A stretch of 53,161 bases of DNA, from positions 1 to 53,161 of the forward strand of contig DKYT01000003.1 of the NCBI GenBank assembly GCA_002492465.1. Reading direction: 5' to 3'. The stretch comes from Lachnospiraceae bacterium UBA7093 (GTDB taxonomy: Bacteria; Bacillota; Clostridia; Lachnospirales; Lachnospiraceae). Position numbers and translations under genes: made by a program. Shown piece after piece: positions 48,513 through 53,161 of this stretch. Position 1 is the stretch's first letter, and every line of letters starts with the position of its first letter. A model generated the notes under the pieces. That model worked only from the letters and a program-made list of their open reading frames with translations, had not been told where the DNA came from and did not search any database.

Positions 48513-50963
48513 ATGCAGTCAGGCGGTTTTACAGATAAGGCAAAAGCGGCGTTATCCCTTGCGGAGAAAACGGCATCCAGAATGCGGGCGGGATATGTGG
48601 GAACAGAACATATTCTGGTGGGGCTGTTAAAGGAAAATACGGGAGTGGCATCCAAGGTTCTGAAGGAAAATGGAGCCGATGTGGATAAAATCATCGAAAT
48701 GATACAGGAACTGATTATGCCCGAGGCAGCGGTTGCATTGAAGGACCGTGCCGGCATATCTCCCAGAGCCGACAGGGTATTGGAGGAGGCGCATCGGCAG
48801 GCGGACCGCTTTGGAGCGGAGGCAACGGGAACCGAGCATATCCTGCTTGCCCTTTTGAAGGAAGGGGAGAATGTTGCCGTACGGCTGCTCAACACCCTTG
48901 GCGTATCTGTTCAGAAGCTTTATGTGGATACGTTGATTGCCATGGGAGAGGACGGCAGTCTGTACAAGGAGGATTTAGGCAAAAAACAGAGCCGTAAAAG
49001 CAAACAGGCATCTACCTTGGAGCAGTACAGCCGGGATCTGACGGCGCTTGCCGCTGCAGGAGGGCTGGATCCGGTGATCGGTAGGGAAAGTGAAATCAAG
49101 CGTGTGATAGAGATCCTGAGCCGCAGAACGAAAAATAATCCCTGCCTGATCGGAGAGCCGGGCGTGGGAAAGACGGCGGTGGTGGAAGGGCTTGCCCTGC
49201 GCATTGTGGCGGGGGAGGTTCCCTTTACCGTGCAGAATAAAAGGCTTTTGACCCTGGATCTTTCAGGTATGGTTGCCGGTTCCAAATACCGCGGGGAGTT
49301 TGAGGAGAGAATCAAGAAGGTCATCAGGGAGGTCCAGGAGGACGGCAATGTGATTCTTTTCCTGGATGAAATGCATACCATTATCGGTGCAGGAGGCGCA
49401 GAGGGGGCGATCGATGCCTCCAATATTCTAAAGCCTTCCCTTGCCAGGGGAGAACTGCAGCTGATTGGAGCCACCACGGTAGCTGAATATCACAAATACG
49501 TTGAGAAGGATGCTGCCCTGGAGAGAAGATTTCAGTCTGTTTATGTGGAAGAACCTACCATAGAGGAAGCGGTGGAAATCCTAAAGGGAGTTGCTCCCAA
49601 ATATGAGGAACATCATAAAGTATCTATCACAGAGGAAGCGATTTTGGCGGCGGTACAGCTGTCGGAGCGATATATCAATGACAGAAACCTGCCGGATAAA
49701 GCCATCGATTTGATCGACGAGGCAGCCTCCGCCGTCAGATTGAAAACCATGCATATGCCTGAGCAAATAAAGGAAATGCAGAGCCGCATTCAAAAGATCG
49801 ATGAGGAAATGGAACAGTGTCTGAAGGACAAAGACCTGGAAAAGGCGGCGCTGCTCCGTGGGGAGCAGGAAAAACTGATCCGGAAGCTGGACCGGGCGAA
49901 GGAGAGGAACCGCCAAAAGCAGGCGGGAAGCAGCTTTTCCATTGGCGCCAATGAGATTGCGGAGGTGGTTTCGGCATGGACCAAGGTTCCGGTGAGCAAG
50001 CTCACAGAAAAGGAAAGCGAAAGGCTTTTGAAGCTGGAGAACATTCTTCACAAGCGTGTGATCGGACAGGAGGCGGCGGTTTCGGCTGTATCCCGTGCTA
50101 TCAGAAGAGGAAGGGTGGGCTTACAGGATCCCAACAGACCCATTGGCTCTTTCCTGTTTTTAGGACCTACCGGCGTAGGGAAGACAGAGCTTAGCAAGGC
50201 GCTGGCGGAAGCAATGTTTGGCTCCGAAAACGCCCTGATTCGGGTAGATATGTCAGAATATATGGAAGGACATTCGGTGTCCAAAATGATCGGTTCTCCT
50301 CCCGGATATGTAGGGTTTGAAGAGGGCGGTCAGCTCAGTGAAAAGATCAGAAAGAATCCTTATTCCGTAGTTTTATTCGACGAGATTGAGAAGGCGCATC
50401 CGGATGTATTTAACGTGCTGCTTCAGGTGTTGGACGACGGTCATATTACCGATTCCAAGGGACGCAAGGTCAGCTTTAAGAATACCATACTGATTATGAC
50501 CTCCAATGCCGGCGCCCAGCGGATTGTTGCACCTAAGAATCTGGGCTTTTCTGTGGAGACTACCAAAGAGCAGGACTATGAAAAGATGAAAAGCGGCGTG
50601 ATGGAGGAGGTTAAAAAGCTCTTTAAACCGGAATTCATCAACCGTATCGACGAGATCATGGTATTCCAGCCTCTTGGGAAAGTGGAAATGCACAAAATCG
50701 TGAATCTCCTCTGCGATAATCTGGCAAAACGATGCAAAAAGCAAATGCAGATCCGCCTTTCGGTGAGCAGCGCTTTGAAAGAGCACATCGTAACCAAATA
50801 CGCAGATGATAAGATGGGCGCAAGACCTTTAAAAAGGGCGCTGCAAAGCGTAGTGGAGGATAAACTGGCGGAAGAGATTCTAAGCGGAAGGGTTAAAACC
50901 GGAGATACGGTAACGGCAGGCTGCCGCAGGGAACAGGTAATTTTTGAAGTAAAAGAAAAATAA
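48513..50963 (+). CDS. clpC: ClpC-type AAA+ ATPase of the Clp protease
   Basis: An 816-aa HSP100 protein. ATG 48513 has GGAG six bases before it; ATG 48501 is in frame. Residues 1-145 hold two N-terminal repeats (FTDKAKAALSLAEKTA; GTEHILLALLKEGENV). The first ATPase has GEPGVGKTAVVEG and VILFLDEMHTIIG, and a short middle domain with coiled-coil character (KEMQSRIQKIDEEMEQCLKD) marks ClpC rather than ClpA. The second ATPase has GPTGVGKTELSKAL and VVLFDEIEKAHPDV. It unfolds proteins for ClpP or acts in competence and stress control. The mcsA/mcsB/ctsR genes usual in Bacillus are not next to it. Confidence 0.92.
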   Translation: MQSGGFTDKAKAALSLAEKTASRMRAGYVGTEHILVGLLKENTGVASKVLKENGADVDKIIEMIQELIMPEAAVALKDRAGISPRADRVLEEAHRQADRFGAEATGTEHILLALLKEGENVAVRLLNTLGVSVQKLYVDTLIAMGEDGSLYKEDLGKKQSRKSKQASTLEQYSRDLTALAAAGGLDPVIGRESEIKRVIEILSRRTKNNPCLIGEPGVGKTAVVEGLALRIVAGEVPFTVQNKRLLTLDLSGMVAGSKYRGEFEERIKKVIREVQEDGNVILFLDEMHTIIGAGGAEGAIDASNILKPSLARGELQLIGATTVAEYHKYVEKDAALERRFQSVYVEEPTIEEAVEILKGVAPKYEEHHKVSITEEAILAAVQLSERYINDRNLPDKAIDLIDEAASAVRLKTMHMPEQIKEMQSRIQKIDEEMEQCLKDKDLEKAALLRGEQEKLIRKLDRAKERNRQKQAGSSFSIGANEIAEVVSAWTKVPVSKLTEKESERLLKLENILHKRVIGQEAAVSAVSRAIRRGRVGLQDPNRPIGSFLFLGPTGVGKTELSKALAEAMFGSENALIRVDMSEYMEGHSVSKMIGSPPGYVGFEEGGQLSEKIRKNPYSVVLFDEIEKAHPDVFNVLLQVLDDGHITDSKGRKVSFKNTILIMTSNAGAQRIVAPKNLGFSVETTKEQDYEKMKSGVMEEVKKLFKPEFINRIDEIMVFQPLGKVEMHKIVNLLCDNLAKRCKKQMQIRLSVSSALKEHIVTKYADDKMGARPLKRALQSVVEDKLAEEILSGRVKTGDTVTAGCRREQVIFEVKEK

Positions 50964-51055
50964 TAAAATTTTGGTAGATATAAAGGCAAAAATATATTAT
51001 ACTGTCATTAACCTACAGGGGAAGATAAAAGACAGGTAGCAGGAGGATATAGGGA

Positions 51056-51466
51056 ATGGCTGTTGTAGAGGAATTAATTCGCCGGGAAACGGACGGGACC
51101 ATCAGTTTCGGAAATCATGAGCTTAAAGATAAGGCTAAGCTGGAGGATTTTGAGCACTGTGGAGACCTATACAAGGTAAAAACCTACAGAACGATGACCA
51201 AACTTGAAAAAAACGGTATGTTCGTTTACGAATCGGTACCGGGAACAAGCGTTTCCCACTACACGGAAACGCCCGAGGAAATTCATTTTCTGGTAGAAGG
51301 CGATGAGGATGCACAGATTACCGTGGGGGTGAGCGAGGATACGGAATACGAAGTCTTTGTAAATGAAAAAAGCATTGGTAAAATGAAAACCAATCTCAGC
51401 GGTAAGCTGAATATCAGCGTTGAGCTTGCGGAAGCAGGGGAAGTAAAGGTCAGAATTACCAGATAG
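51056..51466 (+). CDS. Conserved uncharacterised protein, 136 aa
   Basis: A 136-aa acidic soluble protein with no membrane segment or motif: FGNHELKDKAKLEDFEHCGD, VSHYTETPEEIHFLVEG and EYEVFVNEKSIGKMKTN. It is mostly beta-strand and recurs in Lachnospiraceae, where it is often labelled endosialidase; nothing here supports that activity. It lies between clpC and radA, with its own weak TATACT at 50998. Confidence 0.6.
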   Translation: MAVVEELIRRETDGTISFGNHELKDKAKLEDFEHCGDLYKVKTYRTMTKLEKNGMFVYESVPGTSVSHYTETPEEIHFLVEGDEDAQITVGVSEDTEYEVFVNEKSIGKMKTNLSGKLNISVELAEAGEVKVRITR

Positions 51467-51493
51467 ACCGCCAATTAAGAACAATTGTATGAG

Positions 51494-51534
51494 AGCTGCT
51501 GCATAAATAGAAAACTGTTTTGCAGCAGCTTTTT
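51494..51534 (+). terminator. Rho-independent terminator
   Basis: AGCTGCTGCA (51494-51503) pairs with TGCAGCAGCT (51521-51530), a perfect 10-bp stem with a 17-base loop, followed by TTTT. It ends the transcript of the 136-aa protein gene. Confidence 0.85.
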
Positions 51535-51572
51535 ATGTGGTAGGGGGCAAAGACCCCGGAACGGAGAGAAAT

Positions 51573-52940
51573 ATGGCGAAAGGAAAAAACGCCACTGTGT
51601 TTTTCTGCCAGGAATGCGGGTATGAATCCAGCAAGTGGATGGGGCAGTGCCCGGGATGCCGGCAGTGGAATACTTTTGTGGAGGAGACGATAAGCGCGAA
51701 GACGTCAGGGAAAAATCTGACAGTGGGAGAAAAAAAGAGAAATCAACCGTCCGCCCTTACGGAAATTTCTCTGGAAGAGGAGGATCGGATCAGCACCCAT
51801 ATGCAGGAGCTGGACAGGGTTCTTGGGGGAGGGCTTGTAAAAGGCTCCCTTACCCTGGTAGGAGGAGATCCGGGAATTGGAAAATCAACCTTGCTTTTGC
51901 AGGTATGCAGGGAGCTGGCAGGAGATAAGCGGGAGGTGCTCTACGTATCCGGGGAAGAATCCTTAAAGCAGATCAAGATCCGCGCTAACCGGATCGGGGA
52001 ATTTAACGACTGCCTGAAACTTTTGTGTGAGACAAGCCTGGCGGAGATCGAGGAGACGATCCGCAGGGCAAAGCCCGACGTGGTGGTGATCGATTCTATT
52101 CAGACCATGTACCATGAAGAAATTTCCTCTGCACCGGGAAGTGTATCCCAGGTACGGGAGGCAACAAGCCTGTTTTTACAGATTGCCAAAGGGTTGGGTA
52201 TTTCCATTTTCATTGTGGGACATGTGACCAAGGAAGGTACGGTGGCAGGACCAAGGGTACTGGAGCATATGGTGGATACGGTGCTCTATTTTGAGGGGGA
52301 CAGACATGCCTCTTACCGGATTTTGCGAAGCGTAAAGAACAGGTTCGGCTCCACGAATGAGATCGGGGTATTTGAAATGGAATCTTCAGGGCTGAAGGAA
52401 GTGCTGAATCCCTCCGAATTTATGCTCAGCGGCAAGCCCCAGGAGGCAAGCGGCTCGATTGTGGTCTGCTCCATGGAAGGGAGCCGCCCCATGCTCATAG
52501 AAATCCAGGCGCTGGTATGCCATTCCAGCTTCGGCATTCCCAGACGGCAGACCATCGGGACAGATTTTAACAGAGTAAACCTGCTGATTGCAGTTTTGGA
52601 AAAAAGGCTGGGGCTATCCCTGGGAAACTGCGACGCCTATGTCAACATTGCGGGAGGAATCAAAATCCAGGAACCGGCGATCGATCTGGGAATTGCCATG
52701 GCTGTGGTTTCCAGCTTTAAAAACAGAGCCATCGACGACCGTCTGATTGCAATAGGCGAAGTGGGTTTAAGCGGCGAAGTGCGGGGCGTAAATATGATAC
52801 AGGCAAGAGTGCAGGAGGCGAAAAAACTTGGTTTTACCACCTGCGTAATCCCCTCCGTATGCATGGAAAGCGTGAAGGATATGAGAGGAATCAAATTGAT
52901 CGGTGTAAGAAGCGTAGGAGAGGCGATTCAATTATTGTAG
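51573..52940 (+). CDS. radA: DNA repair protein RadA
   Basis: A 455-aa RecA-like ATPase that helps process recombination intermediates and branch migration. The N-terminal zinc finger (FCQECGYESSKWMGQCPGC) is followed by GGDPGIGKSTLLLQV (Walker A), VLYVSGEES, the RadA-specific KNRFGSTNEIGVFEM and a Lon-protease-like C-terminal domain (INIAGGIKIQEPAIDLGIAM). ATG 51573 follows CGGAGAG; a longer reading from 51537 is unlikely. Confidence 0.96.
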   Translation: MAKGKNATVFFCQECGYESSKWMGQCPGCRQWNTFVEETISAKTSGKNLTVGEKKRNQPSALTEISLEEEDRISTHMQELDRVLGGGLVKGSLTLVGGDPGIGKSTLLLQVCRELAGDKREVLYVSGEESLKQIKIRANRIGEFNDCLKLLCETSLAEIEETIRRAKPDVVVIDSIQTMYHEEISSAPGSVSQVREATSLFLQIAKGLGISIFIVGHVTKEGTVAGPRVLEHMVDTVLYFEGDRHASYRILRSVKNRFGSTNEIGVFEMESSGLKEVLNPSEFMLSGKPQEASGSIVVCSMEGSRPMLIEIQALVCHSSFGIPRRQTIGTDFNRVNLLIAVLEKRLGLSLGNCDAYVNIAGGIKIQEPAIDLGIAMAVVSSFKNRAIDDRLIAIGEVGLSGEVRGVNMIQARVQEAKKLGFTTCVIPSVCMESVKDMRGIKLIGVRSVGEAIQLL

Positions 52941-53161
52941 CGGATGTCATTCTCCGTACAGTCTCCTCCGGCAACGGGGCACAGACTGATCGTACGGCGG
53001 GGCAGGGAGGGGCAGCGGAACCAATAGGGGTACAGGGCTGACCTCGAAAATCGGATTTTACTAACGGAATGGGTAAAGATATCAAAAACTGTGCGGGTCG
53101 GAGCCGGCGGCATCCATGCCGTGAGGCTCCTGGTTCCGCCATCCGTGGTAATGTCATTAAG
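52941..53161 (-). other. Unassigned tail with an open minus-strand frame running off the window
   Basis: The last 221 bases hold no recognisable gene or RNA on the plus strand. One minus-strand frame is open from the window edge (reading ITTDGGTRSLTAWMPPAP) to a stop at about 52940. It could be a gene end or a shadow of an RNA or repeat beyond the window. Confidence 0.2.

Noticed and set aside
51056..51466. Endosialidase label for the 136-aa protein
   Set aside because: Too short for a sialidase; no Asp-box, no catalytic residues.
1..53161. CRISPR arrays, rRNA and tRNA genes
   Set aside because: I saw no regularly spaced repeats, and no cloverleaf or rRNA-like sequences.

Overview
The window looks like chromosomal DNA of an anaerobic, low-to-moderate GC Gram-positive bacterium, most likely a Lachnospiraceae (Clostridium cluster XIVa) gut commensal. 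The grounds are the family resemblance and order of the core genes, strong AGGAGG-type ribosome sites, sigma-A type promoters, a class III (oxygen-sensitive) ribonucleotide reductase under NrdR boxes, and a pyridoxal/DUF/ECF gene repertoire typical of that group. No rRNA, tRNA or CRISPR array was seen. The species call is inference.

Layout. (1) 1-3760 is visibly AT-rich accessory DNA: the end of a glycosyltransferase, a membrane HEXXH protein, then a promoter with two inverted repeats driving three genes (a tyrosine-recombinase-fold protein that has lost its catalytic residues, a HipA/CtkA-like kinase with intact catalytic residues, and an 81-aa partner). I regard this trio as the best candidate for an undescribed toxin-antitoxin or defence-like module. 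(2) 3795-7816 holds a beta-helix lipoprotein on the minus strand, a family 4 uracil-DNA glycosylase and a hemerythrin/CheX-like/receiver fusion. (3) 7976-16670 is a nucleoside salvage locus: BMP-type lipoprotein, ABC ATPase, two permeases, uridine phosphorylase, deoxyribose-phosphate aldolase, cytidine deaminase, phosphopentomutase and a CAT-like acetyltransferase. Together these import nucleosides, release the base and convert the sugar phosphate into glycolytic intermediates. (4) 16691-16916 is a large fold-back element with perfect 52-bp arms. (5) 17005-25673 holds an ECF sigma/membrane protein/ABC exporter operon, a hybrid histidine kinase, an rRNA methyltransferase and a TPR lipoprotein. 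(6) 25712-29261 holds tandem NrdR boxes, nrdD with a fused thioredoxin-like tail, and pyrF.

(7) 29262-39720 is a second AT-rich accessory island lying between pyrF and pyrE. It carries regulators (AraC, YafY/WYL), a GyrI-like protein, a CPBP protease, flavin proteins, an Lnt-like nitrilase and at least four decayed gene fragments (sigma-70 region 4, DUF3788, ROK, RelE toxin). It also carries a compact run of four hairpins that looks like a small structured RNA. (8) 39739-53161 returns to core genes: pyrE, small membrane proteins, an M29-type aminopeptidase, purE-purM-purN-purD, a zinc-ribbon protein, an SH3 membrane protein, a ClpC-type ATPase, an uncharacterised 136-aa protein and radA. All calls come from reading translated sequence and motifs; no database search was possible.
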